Positions 48,828 to 59,054 of a stretch of 64,000 bases of DNA are shown here, piece by piece. The translations under genes and the position numbers were made by a program. The DNA lies in the NCBI RefSeq assembly GCF_012847335.1, contig NZ_JABBDX010000004.1:124001-188000 (forward strand), read 5' to 3'. Position 1 is the first letter of the stretch. Each line of letters starts with the position of its first letter. The stretch comes from Psychrobacter sp. MF31. Its GTDB lineage: Bacteria > Pseudomonadota > Gammaproteobacteria > Pseudomonadales > Moraxellaceae. The notes below the pieces were generated by a model that was given only the letters and a program-made list of their open reading frames with translations, ran no database searches and was not told the DNA's origin.

Positions 48828-50033
48828 TTACATTTGCCGTTTAAGCAAATAAAGCCCAAGTGCGGCACTGGCAACAATCGGCAAAATCACCATAATCAGT
48901 GGCGATAAGTTTGCGGCAAGTGCTACAAACCCCACCAAATCTTGCAAATAGCTAAACAGCAAGCCAAAAAGTAGCGCCACCACGATACGAAGCCCCAAGC
49001 TGTGGCTGCGCAATGAGCCAAACACAAACGAGCAAGCAACAATCACCAGTGACAAAATCGACAACGGTGAGAGCAGTTTTTGCCAAAATGCCAGTTCGTG
49101 GTCAAGTGAGCGCTTACCTTGATCGCGCATAAATTGCCTGTGCGCGTAAAGTTGAGTGAGTGATAAATCATCAGCTTTTTTAGTCAATAAATACACCGAT
49201 TCAGGCGCAAAAGGTAGGCTGAGCGTCTGCGAGGGCTTGCGGTTTTGCGCGGTATCAAAGCCTTGGTTGATGGTCAATTCGGTCATGTTGTTCAGCTGCC
49301 AATTGTACCGGTAGCGCTCGGTCAAAGTTTCGCTTTCAGGGTTAAGCGGGATTTTGCCGCTATATTTGCCGCCGCTTGCGTGAATGGCGCTTTGCAAATT
49401 GCCTTTATTGTCCAAATGCCAGCGCTTGACCTCACCGATATTGCCGTTCACATCCGCATAATCAATATAAAGCACATCGTTGCCATCGACCACCTCGCCG
49501 TTTGGCGTTGATTTTAAGGTTGGCTGAACCGTCCAATAACCGCGAACCGAAGTGACAAGGCTTGTGGCATCGTCGTTGTTAATTTCTCCGGCGCGCTGAT
49601 TGGAAATCGGCAAAACAAATTGATTGATGGCAAGGGCAAGCAACACAAAAATCAGCGCCGGTTGCAGCGCCCAGCCAACGATTTGATAAACGCTGACCCC
49701 TGCCGCGCGCATGACAACAAGTTCGCTATTATTGGCTAAAAGCCCAAGCCCCACGACCGCCCCAAGCAGCGCGCCTGTGGGAATAAACTCTTCTAAAAAA
49801 TACGGCGAGCGGTAAAAAATATACCAAAGCGCCTCACTGGTGGTATAAGTGTCGGATAACGAATCAAGCTCGGACAAATACGAAAAAACAATTTGCAGCG
49901 CCCAAAGCCCTAAAACGGCGGCAACAATGGCAAATAGCGCATTTTTTTTGACATAGCGACCAAGAACTTTAGCGGATAACAAGCTTGGGCTAATGGTTTC
50001 GCTTTGCTTATTAGCTTTAAAAAACGCTGCCAT
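48828..50033 (-). CDS. lptG: LPS export ABC transporter permease LptG
   Basis: Inner-membrane subunit of LptB2FG, which pulls LPS out of the membrane towards LptC. 401 residues with three N-terminal and three C-terminal helices around a periplasmic beta domain; the N-terminal part includes FIPTGALLGAVVGLGLLANNSELVVMRAAGVS. The ATG overlaps the lptF stop by one base. Confidence 0.95.
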   Translation of the reverse strand: MAAFFKANKQSETISPSLLSAKVLGRYVKKNALFAIVAAVLGLWALQIVFSYLSELDSLSDTYTTSEALWYIFYRSPYFLEEFIPTGALLGAVVGLGLLANNSELVVMRAAGVSVYQIVGWALQPALIFVLLALAINQFVLPISNQRAGEINNDDATSLVTSVRGYWTVQPTLKSTPNGEVVDGNDVLYIDYADVNGNIGEVKRWHLDNKGNLQSAIHASGGKYSGKIPLNPESETLTERYRYNWQLNNMTELTINQGFDTAQNRKPSQTLSLPFAPESVYLLTKKADDLSLTQLYAHRQFMRDQGKRSLDHELAFWQKLLSPLSILSLVIVACSFVFGSLRSHSLGLRIVVALLFGLLFSYLQDLVGFVALAANLSPLIMVILPIVASAALGLYLLKRQM

Positions 50034-51268
50034 CAGTCTTGACCTCCGGCGTTATTTAGCATTTTTTTATCTGCCATCCGAAAGCGCAATCGGTGCTGAA
50101 TTCGGCTGCCCCAATTGAGATAAAGCGCCAACGCCATAAAGCCTAAAATCAGCCAAGCGTTTGCCCAAATGCTGACGTTGCCTTTACCGACCGCATTTTT
50201 TAAAGAAATCACCCCAAGCGCGCAGCTAACAAACAGTAAGACCGCCGGAAATAATCTGAGCCAACGACCTTGCCTTGGGCGAACTTGCGCTAAGGGCACA
50301 GCAAGCATCGGCGCGATAATCATCAGCCAAGGCAGCGCCAAGCGGTAACCAATCTCGCCTTGGGCAGCGGTGGTTGCTGCCGCGTTATTGTTATGAAACG
50401 CCGCGTTCCAAAGTGGCGCAATGGGCTGAGTTTCAATATTATCCTCGGTCACCTCTTCTTTTGGCGGCTCGGTCAAAGTGATTCGGTAGCGGTCAAAGCC
50501 CACTTGGTTGTACTTTAGACTTCCTGCGCCAACTTCATAGCGGCGACCTTGGAACAAGTCCAATTGCGTAATGCCGCTTGCCGGATTTTCCACTTGAGCG
50601 GCGCGCTTTGCCAAAATAATGGTGTCTTTACTGATGTTATCAGCGTTGTTCACGATATTTTTTGGAATATCCGGCAGCGATTCCAGCGCTTTGGCATCCA
50701 CTTCATTAAATGTCGGTCGACCTTTTTCTTGGGCTTCGGTTTGAATCAAGACCACATTTTGCAGCTGCTTTTTATCTTCGCTTAAGCTGCCGACATATAA
50801 GTGATAATTGCCGCTGCTGATAAATTCATTAGGTCGGATTAAATCAAAGGCACTGCTGAGCGCTTGCTGTTTCCAGATGTTTTCAGACTCGCGAACGCCC
50901 CAAGGTTTGGCAACCACCGACAAGCCAACTTCCACCAAAAATAGCGTCAAAATCAGCGGCATCATCAATCGCCCAAGCCTGCCGCGTGAGATGCCGCTAC
51001 CATTGATTACCGCCATTTCTTGGTCAACGTAGAGCCGCCCAAACACCAACATCAACGCGATAAAAAACGACAGCGGTAAAATTAATTCTAAAAAATACGG
51101 CAAATTGTAACCGATAATAGTGAAAAGCAGTCCCACATCAAGACCGCCTTCAGCAGCAATGCCAAAGTAGCGAATCAAGCGACCGCCAAGCATCATCACC
51201 ACCAAAAACCCAAGCACCAATGCCGTGGTTGAGGCAACTTGCTGAGTCATGTAGCGGCGCAATATCAC
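50033..51268 (-). CDS. lptF: LPS export ABC transporter permease LptF
   Basis: Partner of LptG in the LPS extractor. Six helices around a periplasmic beta-jellyroll; VFGRLYVDQEMAVINGSGISRGRL is the coupling region. Start set at GTG 51268 (VILRRYMTQQV): LptF proteins usually open with such an ILRRY start, and GAGAG lies seven bases upstream. The longer ATG frame from 51328 adds 20 unlike residues. The periplasmic part contains an acidic Pro/Glu insert (PPKEEVTEDNIETQ). 411 residues. Confidence 0.93.
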   Translation of the reverse strand: MILRRYMTQQVASTTALVLGFLVVMMLGGRLIRYFGIAAEGGLDVGLLFTIIGYNLPYFLELILPLSFFIALMLVFGRLYVDQEMAVINGSGISRGRLGRLMMPLILTLFLVEVGLSVVAKPWGVRESENIWKQQALSSAFDLIRPNEFISSGNYHLYVGSLSEDKKQLQNVVLIQTEAQEKGRPTFNEVDAKALESLPDIPKNIVNNADNISKDTIILAKRAAQVENPASGITQLDLFQGRRYEVGAGSLKYNQVGFDRYRITLTEPPKEEVTEDNIETQPIAPLWNAAFHNNNAAATTAAQGEIGYRLALPWLMIIAPMLAVPLAQVRPRQGRWLRLFPAVLLFVSCALGVISLKNAVGKGNVSIWANAWLILGFMALALYLNWGSRIQHRLRFRMADKKMLNNAGGQD

Positions 51269-51611
51269 AATGAAACTCTCTTTTTCTTTTTGGCTTTTTA
51301 GACGGGTTAGCGGTGACGTTATTATCAAAACTGTTAAAAATTAGGGCAATGCTTGGCATGAACGATATCGACGCCGCGCAGCCGCTAATGCTAGCATGTT
51401 TTTGTAAAAAATGGCTGCAAATTGTGTTTGAAAACATTACCTCGACCTTGCTCGCTGCGCAAAGCTTTTTAGATATGCTACACTAATTGCCAAAATTGGT
51501 TTGAAAAATAAAGCCAAAACGTGGTTCACTTAAAACCCATCGAAACTCACGACGTTACCGAACAATAAGCCGCCTGCTGGCATGATTATAATTTGACCCA
51601 AGGACATCATG
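51269..51611. promoter_or_regulatory. Divergent spacer lptF / pepA
   Basis: 343 bases with no gene. Promoters for lptFG and pepA-holC must lie here, but no box pair stands out by eye. Confidence 0.35.
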
Positions 51612-53219
51612 ATGAACATTCAACTGACCAATCAGCTGCCAAAAACGCACACCCAAAAGATCCTCAAAAAACCCACCGCCAAAGACGCCGCTTGCCTTGT
51701 GGTATTGGTTGACGACCAAAAAACCATGATCGCTCAATCGGAATTAAGCGAATATCAAGCGCGCGTTGAGCAATTGGTTGAGGTGGCACATTTTGACGGC
51801 AAAGTTGGCGAAACGGTTGCCGATTATGCGCTAGCAGGCGACAAAAAAACCACCAAGCAAAATCCGGTTCAATTACTTCTTGTTGGTGTGGGAAGCCTTG
51901 ATAAGCTCAATCATTCAAGCTTACAAAAAATCGCCAAAGCCATTTATAGCGCCACCAAAAACCGCGTTGAGTCCTTGACCATCGCGCTTGGCGACGCCTT
52001 TGCTGAAGAAGAATTTGACCAGTTTGTCCGCGCTTTATTGTCCGCCACTTACCGCTTTGATAAGTACAAATCTGAGCAAAAAGCGCCATTATTAACGCAT
52101 ATTTATTTATTGACCGATGACAGCTTTGCTCCTGCCCTTGAGTTTGCAAAAGCGGTAATTCAAGGTCAAACGCTGACCCAAGACGTTGCCAATGAACCCG
52201 GTAACATTTGCTTCCCTGAGTACCTTGCGGAACAAGCGCAAGCGTTGGCAAAAGCGCATTCCGACGTATTGACCGTTCATGTTTTAGGTCAAGAAGAAAT
52301 GACGGAATTAGGAATGGGCTGCTTTTTAGCGGTGGCTCAAGGCTCGAAAAAAGAAGGCAAATTGGTTATTTTAGAATACCAAGGTCGCTCAAAGTTCAGC
52401 GCCAAAGCCAAATCTGGGGTGGTCAAAGCCATCACCAGTAAATTACCAAAAAAATCTGCTAAAACTGACGACAGCATCGACAAAACCATCAGCCCTGACG
52501 CGCCAATTGCCTTGGTTGGTAAAGGCGTGACCTTTGACTCAGGTGGCATTTCAATTAAACCAGGCGCTGCTATGGATGAGATGAAATTTGACATGGGCGG
52601 CGCAGCATCGGTATTAGGAACGATCAAAGCCCTTTGCGAATCGCGATTGCCCATTAACGTCGTTGGCGCTTTAGCTTGCGCGGAAAATATGCCATCAGGT
52701 GATGCCACTCGCCCAGGCGACATCGTTAAAGCCATGAACGGCAAATCGGTTGAAATTTTAAACACTGACGCCGAAGGTCGCTTGGTGCTCGCCGACACTT
52801 TATGCTACGTTCAGCGCTATCAGCCAGCTGCCATCATTGATGTGGCAACGCTTACGGGTGCTTGCGTGATTGCGCTAGGTCACGTTCGCTCAGCAGTCTT
52901 TAGTAACGATGAAGACGTGCTTTTTGCCCTTGAAAACGCCAGCAGCCAATCGGGCGATTTGGTTTGGCACATGCCGCTTGATGATGAGTACCAATCGCAA
53001 TTGGACTCACCGATTGCCGATATGCAAAACATTGGTGGTCGCGATGCCGGCGTCGTCACTGCGGCTTGTTTCTTAGCGCGCTTTATTGAAGACGGTCAAG
53101 CTTGGGCACATTTAGATGTGGCTGGAACGGCTTGGAATTCAGGAGCGGACAAAGGCGCAACCGGTCGCCCTGTGCCATTATTCATGCAATACCTCAAAAA
53201 TAGCGCTGACGCCTTATAA
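51612..53219 (+). CDS. pepA: Leucyl aminopeptidase
   Basis: Hexameric M17 metallo-aminopeptidase; in Escherichia coli also a DNA-binding regulator and Xer accessory factor. The signature NTDAEGRL is at residues 384-391 and the metal loop GVTFDSGGISIKPG near 305. 535 residues is longer than usual (about 500) because about 30 Lys/Ser/Asp-rich residues are inserted between EYQGR (255) and PIALVGKG (298). ATG 51612 has better spacing to AGGAC than ATG 51609. Confidence 0.96.
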   Translation: MNIQLTNQLPKTHTQKILKKPTAKDAACLVVLVDDQKTMIAQSELSEYQARVEQLVEVAHFDGKVGETVADYALAGDKKTTKQNPVQLLLVGVGSLDKLNHSSLQKIAKAIYSATKNRVESLTIALGDAFAEEEFDQFVRALLSATYRFDKYKSEQKAPLLTHIYLLTDDSFAPALEFAKAVIQGQTLTQDVANEPGNICFPEYLAEQAQALAKAHSDVLTVHVLGQEEMTELGMGCFLAVAQGSKKEGKLVILEYQGRSKFSAKAKSGVVKAITSKLPKKSAKTDDSIDKTISPDAPIALVGKGVTFDSGGISIKPGAAMDEMKFDMGGAASVLGTIKALCESRLPINVVGALACAENMPSGDATRPGDIVKAMNGKSVEILNTDAEGRLVLADTLCYVQRYQPAAIIDVATLTGACVIALGHVRSAVFSNDEDVLFALENASSQSGDLVWHMPLDDEYQSQLDSPIADMQNIGGRDAGVVTAACFLARFIEDGQAWAHLDVAGTAWNSGADKGATGRPVPLFMQYLKNSADAL

Positions 53220-53699
53220 ATGACGCCCGTTTCCGTCAGTTTTTATGTCTTAAGTGAGAACAAAGCCCAAGATATCTTGGGCTTTGTTTGCAGCTTAACC
53301 CAAACTGTTATTGATAAAAGCGAGCTTGCCGTCGTCATTTTAAGTGACGATAGCGCCAAGCTTTCGCAAATCGATGACGAGCTTTGGGACTTTGAAGTAA
53401 CCAGTTTTATTCCGCATCAAGTTTTGGATGACAATGCCAATCTTGAGCCAAAAAACTTTTCACCGCGAGTACTATTAAGCCCAACCCTTCCCAACGGTTT
53501 TTCAGGAGCCGTCATTAATTTAACGCCAAAAGCGCTGGTTTTAAATTCTGAAAACCATTCTCAAAGCCCTTCTCAAAACTCAAACCCTTCCCGAATTTTA
53601 GAATTGGTATTGCCGAACGAGCAGAGCACTGCGCTTGGTCGGCAAAAATACCAAGCTTATAAGTCACAAGGCTGCAAGCTGCAACATTTTAAAGTTTAA
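53220..53699 (+). CDS. holC: DNA polymerase III chi subunit
   Basis: Clamp-loader accessory subunit that binds SSB. 159 residues; DDELWDFEVTSFIPHQVLDD and FSGAVINLTPKAL match the HolC pattern. A Ser/Asn/Gln stretch (ENHSQSPSQNSNPS) is inserted in the C-terminal half. The ATG directly follows the pepA stop, the usual pairing; valS, often next, is not here. Confidence 0.88.
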   Translation: MTPVSVSFYVLSENKAQDILGFVCSLTQTVIDKSELAVVILSDDSAKLSQIDDELWDFEVTSFIPHQVLDDNANLEPKNFSPRVLLSPTLPNGFSGAVINLTPKALVLNSENHSQSPSQNSNPSRILELVLPNEQSTALGRQKYQAYKSQGCKLQHFKV

Positions 53700-53892
53700 G
53701 CTGTTTTATTTTAAAATTTTGAATCCAATTTAGAGAGTTTCAAGTTAGAGAATTTCAAGCTTTCAATTTGACAGCTTGGAGAGGACTTTTATTCGCCCCT
53801 CAATCTAAAAAGTGTTACCATTCCTGCAAATTTAGCATATCGATAGTCAAAATTTCATTATTCACATTTTGATCAGGAACGGGGGCGACATC

Positions 53893-55107
53893 ATGCAATC
53901 ATTCATCGCGGCGTATCAGCGCATTGGGCTGGTGCCGCTGATTATTTTGGGGCTGATATTTGGGGTACTTATCGGCTGGCTTGCGCCAAGTGCAGGCATC
54001 GCGCTTGGACTGTTAGGGACGCTGTTTGTTGGCGCGCTCAAAGCGGTAGCGCCGGTTTTGGTGTTTGTTTTGGTGATGGCAGCGATTTGTCAGCACCAAA
54101 GCGGCAATGAAGTGTTTGTAAAGCCCGTCATTATTTTATATTTGATCGGTACGTTTTTGGCGGCATTGACCGCCGTTGCGGCAAGTTTTTTATTTCCAAC
54201 CACGCTCGTTTTAGTTCAAGATACCGTTGAGCAAATCCCCCCTGCAAATCTGCAAGAAGTATTGACCAATTTATTATTAAGCTTGGTTGCCAATCCGGTG
54301 AACGCTATTGCCAATGCCAACTATATGGGAATCCTAGCTTGGGCAGTGATTATTGGCTTTGCGCTACGCCAAGCCAGTAGCACCGCACGCCTTGTGGTGA
54401 CCGACTTTGCCGATGCCATCTCTAAAGTCGTTAAATGGGTAATTATGCTGGCGCCCTTTGGTATTTTGGGACTTGTTGCCAATACTGTTGCGGAAACTGG
54501 ATTTTCAGCACTTAAAGGCTATGCCAATTTGCTTGCCGTTTTGGTTGGTTGTATGGCATTTATTGCCCTGATTGCCAACCCATTAATCGTCTTTTTAAAA
54601 ACGGGAAAAAATCCTTATCCGCTGGTGTTTACTTGTTTAAAAGAATCGGGGATCACTGCGTTTTTTACCCGAAGCTCAGCGGCAAATATCCCAGTCAATA
54701 TGAACCTTGCCGAAAAGCTTGGGCTTCAAGAGGATTCGTATTCCATCACCATTCCTTTGGGCGCGACCATCAACATGGCAGGAGCCGCCATCACCATTAA
54801 CGTGCTTACCCTTGCGGCAACGCATACGCTTGGCATTGAGGTTAGCTTTGCGTCAGCGCTGCTGCTAAGTCTCGTTGCCACCATCAGCGCTTGCGGCGCC
54901 TCCGGCGTTCCGGGTGGCTCGCTGCTGCTGATCCCGCTTGCCAGCAGCTTATTTAGCATCCCAAACGACATTGCCATGCAAGTGGTTGCGATTGGCTTTA
55001 TTATTGGGGTGATTCAAGACTCCACCGAAACGGCGCTCAACTCCTCAACGGACGTGCTGTTCACCGCAGCGGCTGATCCAAAATATGCTCGTGGATCGGT
55101 GCAATAA
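53893..55107 (+). CDS. sstT: Serine/threonine:sodium symporter SstT
   Basis: Sodium-driven uptake of serine and threonine (dicarboxylate/amino acid:cation symporter family). About eight helices plus two re-entrant hairpins; [14 protein letters not shown] and [20 protein letters not shown] are the transport signatures, and [22 protein letters not shown] the C-terminal one. 404 residues from ATG 53893; a TTG at 53869 would add eight residues. Confidence 0.94.
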   Translation: MQSFIAAYQRIGLVPLIILGLIFGVLIGWLAPSAGIALGLLGTLFVGALKAVAPVLVFVLVMAAICQHQSGNEVFVKPVIILYLIGTFLAALTAVAASFLFPTTLVLVQDTVEQIPPANLQEVLTNLLLSLVANPVNAIANANYMGILAWAVIIGFALRQASSTARLVVTDFADAISKVVKWVIMLAPFGILGLVANTVAETGFSALKGYANLLAVLVGCMAFIALIANPLIVFLKTGKNPYPLVFTCLKESGITAFFTRSSAANIPVNMNLAEKLGLQEDSYSITIPLGATINMAGAAITINVLTLAATHTLGIEVSFASALLLSLVATISACGASGVPGGSLLLIPLASSLFSIPNDIAMQVVAIGFIIGVIQDSTETALNSSTDVLFTAAADPKYARGSVQ

Positions 55108-55130
55108 CTTTTGGTTCATTGCTAAAAAAG

Positions 55131-55156
55131 AAAAAGGGCATTCATTGCCCTTTTTT
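55131..55156. terminator. Terminator between sstT and cbpM
   Basis: Stem AAAAAGGGCA / TGCCCTTTTT with a short loop, A-run and T-run, between convergent genes. Confidence 0.88.
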
Positions 55157-55189
55157 AGTGTCATTTTTTTAAAAGCTTTATTTTAAAAA

Positions 55190-55513
55190 CTATTTACTTG
55201 GCGTCACTGCCACCTCAATGGCTGGACGGTCACTTTGCCATTGGCGTTTAAATTGGCGAAGCTGCTCAAGCTCATCAAGCAATTCTAAAATCAGCCCAAT
55301 GGCAGGGACGCTGGCATCAAAATCACGGCTTAAGCGTGAGGCTCGGCGAACGGTCGTCAGCTGAAACCCTGAAAAGCCGCGCGGCTCAGTGACGTCATAG
55401 TCAATGATGTTTTCATCAATTAAGGCAATGACCCACTGCCGGTCTTGACCACAAGCGGCGATCAGCTCATCTAAATCCATGATAATGTCGGTTAATTCGG
55501 GCGAGTGCTTCAT
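55190..55513 (-). CDS. cbpM: Chaperone modulator CbpM
   Basis: MerR-like small protein that binds the J domain of CbpA and blocks its activity. 107 residues with DLDELIAACGQDRQWVIALIDENII, RRASRLSRDFDASVPAIGLILELLDELEQLR. GAGGAC is seven bases before the ATG. It follows cbpA by 122 bases on the same strand, the usual order. Confidence 0.9.
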   Translation of the reverse strand: MKHSPELTDIIMDLDELIAACGQDRQWVIALIDENIIDYDVTEPRGFSGFQLTTVRRASRLSRDFDASVPAIGLILELLDELEQLRQFKRQWQSDRPAIEVAVTPSK

Positions 55514-55635
55514 CGTTATTGTCCTCGTTATCTATGTCGTATTCTTATAGTTATCGACTATGTTATAACTCATAATATATTAGCAGGCAAATTATTGATT
55601 TTTTTGAAAATTTATCTAAATTTTAACATCTTAAT

Positions 55636-56634
55636 TTAGCGCGTTATGTTAATACCGCTAAAAGCTTGCTTTAACTGCTCAAAAGCCGCGCGCTCATCAT
55701 TGGTTTTCACTTCTGGGTTGACGATATTCAAGGTTAAAAATAAATCGCCCGCTTGTTTTGCCGGAATGCCTTTGCCTTTTAAGCGCAAGTTGCTACCAGA
55801 TTTGCTGTTTTTTGGGATACTGACACCAAGCGTTCCGGCAGGTGTGGTAATGTTGATTTTATCGCCAAGCGCAGCTTCCCAAGGGGTAATATTGACGTTT
55901 TGGTAAACATTTGCGCCCTCAAGCCGGATATTGCTTGGATGAGTAATTTTCACTTTTAAAAATAAATCGCCATTTTTACCGCCGCCACTTCCTGCCGCGC
56001 CTTGACCGGACAGACGGATTTGCTTACCTTCGGTGATACCTTTAGGGATTTTAATTTTTAGGGTTTTATTTTCATAATCAACTTGTCCCACGGCGTTACG
56101 GGTTGGGACGTTCAGCTTGATGCTGTAATCGTCGCCGGTATAAACCGAGGCTAAATCGACGCTGATTTCGGCATGTTGGTCTTGACCTTGCTGGTTTTGA
56201 TTAAAGCCGCCAAAGCCCTCAAATCCGCCCTGCGACTGCCGACCGCGAGCGCCGCCACCAAAGGCGGAAAAAATATCATCGAAGCGAAAGCCACCTGCGC
56301 CCGCGCCACCATTGAAGCTGCCCCCATCCCCAAATTGGTCTTTGATGTCCTCCCAGCGAAAGCCGCCCGCGTTGCCACCAAAACCGCCGCCGAATCCTGA
56401 TCCGCCTTGACCTGCAAACGGATTGGCAAGCATAGCATCGTATTCGGCGCGCTTGTCTTTATCGCGCAAGGTTTCATAAGCGTTGTTAATTTCAGCGATT
56501 TTGGCATCAGCATTGGGCGCATCACTGACATCAGGGTGATATTGGCGAACCAGCTTGCGGTATTTTTTTTTGATGTCACTGTCCGAGGCGTCTTTACTGA
56601 CCCCTAAAATATCGTAATAGTTTTTTTCAGCCAT
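55636..56634 (-). CDS. cbpA: Curved DNA-binding protein CbpA (DnaJ-class co-chaperone)
   Basis: Hsp70 co-chaperone. J domain at the N-terminus with HPD at residues 33-35, then a Gly/Phe-rich region (about 75-155) and the DnaJ C-terminal beta domains (LNVPTRNAVG, LRLKGKGIPAKQAGDLFLTLNI). No zinc-finger Cys cluster, which separates it from DnaJ. 332 residues. Confidence 0.94.
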   Translation of the reverse strand: MAEKNYYDILGVSKDASDSDIKKKYRKLVRQYHPDVSDAPNADAKIAEINNAYETLRDKDKRAEYDAMLANPFAGQGGSGFGGGFGGNAGGFRWEDIKDQFGDGGSFNGGAGAGGFRFDDIFSAFGGGARGRQSQGGFEGFGGFNQNQQGQDQHAEISVDLASVYTGDDYSIKLNVPTRNAVGQVDYENKTLKIKIPKGITEGKQIRLSGQGAAGSGGGKNGDLFLKVKITHPSNIRLEGANVYQNVNITPWEAALGDKINITTPAGTLGVSIPKNSKSGSNLRLKGKGIPAKQAGDLFLTLNIVNPEVKTNDERAAFEQLKQAFSGINITR

Positions 56635-56753
56635 ATTATTATTCCTTTTATAAAATTACCGCCGTTTTTATTTATTTTCTTAGCTAAAATTTGCCAATAT
56701 CGTCATTACTAAAGATAGTTTTTATGAAAAACTGTCACTTTAAAACTAGCCCA

Positions 56754-58850
56754 TCAAAATCGGGCTTCCATATCTTCAAGTTCACTCATGGCACAAAGCA
56801 AGGCTTCTTCTTGCGATAGCTGCTCGGATTGTAAATTGGCTTGTTTATCAAGCAGCGTTAACAGCTCACTTTTGCGCTCATCATTATAAAGCTCAGTGTC
56901 GCTCAACGCTTCGTCCATAGCGGCAAGTTTATTTTCTAATTCGACCAAAGCTGTTTCTGCAATTTCAATGCGTCGGCGAATGGGCGCGGTCAATTTGCGC
57001 TGCTCGGCGGCAAGCTTTCGCTGGGCATCTTTACTGAGCTTTTCGCCGCCTGTGCTCTCTTTATTTTCATTGTTGGTTTGACGAGCGCTGCTGATTTGAG
57101 GCGCCGAACCGTTTGATTGTAACGTTTGAGCGCTCAAGCTTGATGAGCAATTTAGTGACGATTTGTTAGCATCTTTTAAGTTAGTGAGGTTATTTTGCGC
57201 CGATTCAAGAGGCAGTTTTTGCTTTGTTTCACGTGAAGCTTGTTTTTTATTCTCGCTGATCCATTTACCATAATCGTGAATGTCGCCGTCAAATTCATCA
57301 ACCGCGCCATCATGAACGAGGTACAATTCATCGCAAACGTTCGCCACAAGCTCGCGGTCATGCGATACCAAAACGACCGCGCCCTCAAAGCTTTGCAAGG
57401 CAAAGGTGAGCGCTTGGCGCATTTGCAAGTCTAAATGGTTGGTTGGCTCATCAAGAACCAAAACGTTGGGTCGCTGCCAAACAATCAGCGCGAGGGTTAA
57501 TCGCGCCCGCTCGCCGCCTGAAAACAGCTTACTTTGGGTATCAATGCGATCGCCGCGAAAATCAAAACTGCCCAAAAACGATCGCAAATCTGCGTCCGAG
57601 GTTAGCCCTGCCAAACGGCGCAGCATTTGCATTGGCGTGGCGTTTTCATTAAGGCTGTCCATTTGATGCTGATTAAAATAGCCAAGCTTTAGCGTATCAG
57701 AAACCCGATATTGCCCCGATATCAGCGGCAACTCGCCAACTAAAGCTTTTATCAGCGTCGATTTTCCTGCGCCGTTAATTCCCAAAAGCCCAATCCGAGA
57801 ATCCGGCGTGACTTGCAAATTCACGCGGTTAAGCATCGGTACATGATCATAGCCAATGCTAGCGTCACTCATGACAATCAAGGGCGAGCTCATGTGGGTA
57901 GGCGCATAAAACTGAAAGCTAAACGGATTGTCCGCCATAACCGGCGTCAGCTCGCTCATGCGCTCAAGCTGCTTAATCCGGCTTTGCGCTTGCTTTGCCT
58001 TACTGGCTTTGGCGCGAAATCGGCGGATAAAGTCGTCCAAATGCGTGCGAGTGGCTTGCTGCTTTTCAAAGGCTTGCTGCTGCTGAGCCAAGCGCTCGCT
58101 TCGGGTTCGGATAAACTGCTGATAATTCCCTGAATACAGAGTGATTTTTTGCTGTTCCACGTGAAGGATGTTGTTCACAGTGGTGTCAAGAAACGCTTGG
58201 TCGTGAGAAATGACAATAATTAAACCGCTAAACTGGTTAATCCAAGTTTCAAGCCACAAAATCGCGTCCAAATCCAAATGGTTGGTCGGCTCATCAAGCA
58301 AAAGTAAATCGGCGCGGCTCATCAAAGTTTTAGCCAAATTTAGCCGCATCCGCCAGCCACCTGAAAATCCTGAAACAGGCAGATCATGCTGATGGTTTAA
58401 AAAACCAAGCCCTGACATAATTTGTGCGGCTTTGGTCGGCGTTTTATAACCATCAATCTCATCAAAGCGCTGATGCAACTGAGCAATCTCATCATCGCTG
58501 AGCGCTTCAATATGATTGAGCTTTTCATTTAAACTAAACCATTCTTCATCGCCGCTTAGTACATAATTAATGGCAGATTGATCACTTGCTGCCACTTCCT
58601 GCGCCATGTGCGCGACTTGCCAACTATCAGGAATGCCAACGCTGCCGCTATCCACGCTGACCTCATCACTTTGACCGTCAACATTGCCAAGCGCTTGCAT
58701 CTGGGTCAAAATCAGCGCAAACAGCGTGGATTTTCCCGTGCCATTATTGCCAGTCAAGCCAATTTTTTGGTTGGGGTGCAGCTGAAAATTGGCGCCACTA
58801 AACAACACCCTGCCATCACGGCGAACGGCAACTTCTTTAAATTCAATCAT
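56754..58850 (-). CDS. yheS: ABC-F ATPase YheS
   Basis: Soluble tandem ATPase of the ABC-F group, which acts on ribosomes. First ATPase: Walker A GNNGTGKST (34-42), FSGGWRMRL, LLLLDEPTNHLDLD; second: GINGAGKST, FSGGERARL, VLDEPTNHLDLQ. The arm and P-site linker (DDFIRRFRAKASKAKQAQSRIKQLERM) matches YheS. The C-terminal 150 residues carry a long polar Ser/Asn/Lys linker and then a coiled coil. 698 residues. Confidence 0.93.
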   Translation of the reverse strand: MIEFKEVAVRRDGRVLFSGANFQLHPNQKIGLTGNNGTGKSTLFALILTQMQALGNVDGQSDEVSVDSGSVGIPDSWQVAHMAQEVAASDQSAINYVLSGDEEWFSLNEKLNHIEALSDDEIAQLHQRFDEIDGYKTPTKAAQIMSGLGFLNHQHDLPVSGFSGGWRMRLNLAKTLMSRADLLLLDEPTNHLDLDAILWLETWINQFSGLIIVISHDQAFLDTTVNNILHVEQQKITLYSGNYQQFIRTRSERLAQQQQAFEKQQATRTHLDDFIRRFRAKASKAKQAQSRIKQLERMSELTPVMADNPFSFQFYAPTHMSSPLIVMSDASIGYDHVPMLNRVNLQVTPDSRIGLLGINGAGKSTLIKALVGELPLISGQYRVSDTLKLGYFNQHQMDSLNENATPMQMLRRLAGLTSDADLRSFLGSFDFRGDRIDTQSKLFSGGERARLTLALIVWQRPNVLVLDEPTNHLDLQMRQALTFALQSFEGAVVLVSHDRELVANVCDELYLVHDGAVDEFDGDIHDYGKWISENKKQASRETKQKLPLESAQNNLTNLKDANKSSLNCSSSLSAQTLQSNGSAPQISSARQTNNENKESTGGEKLSKDAQRKLAAEQRKLTAPIRRRIEIAETALVELENKLAAMDEALSDTELYNDERKSELLTLLDKQANLQSEQLSQEEALLCAMSELEDMEARF

Positions 58851-58991
58851 AGCTTCATCTTTTAAAAAGTGACGGTCAAAACCCCTAAAAATTGACGGAT
58901 TTCAACCTTATTAGGCGCTATTATTTCAAACGCGTTGCTATTAGGCAATCGAACAATCAGCCACTTGACAAAATAAAAGCCGCCCCAATTA

Positions 58992-59000
58992 TGCTATACT
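58992..59000 (+). promoter_or_regulatory. erpA promoter, extended -10
   Basis: TGC TATACT, an extended -10; a TTGACA at 58965-58970 is 24 bases away, too far for a normal -35. Start expected near 59007, some 48 bases before the ATG. Confidence 0.5.
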
Positions 59001-59054
59001 AACGATTGACCATCAGGCAGTTATGCTCTGCCTTATTGCTATTATGAGGTAACC

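Noticed and set aside
58965-59000. TTGACA ... TATACT as a standard promoter for erpA
   Set aside because: The 24-base spacing is too long; only the extended -10 is kept as a possible promoter.
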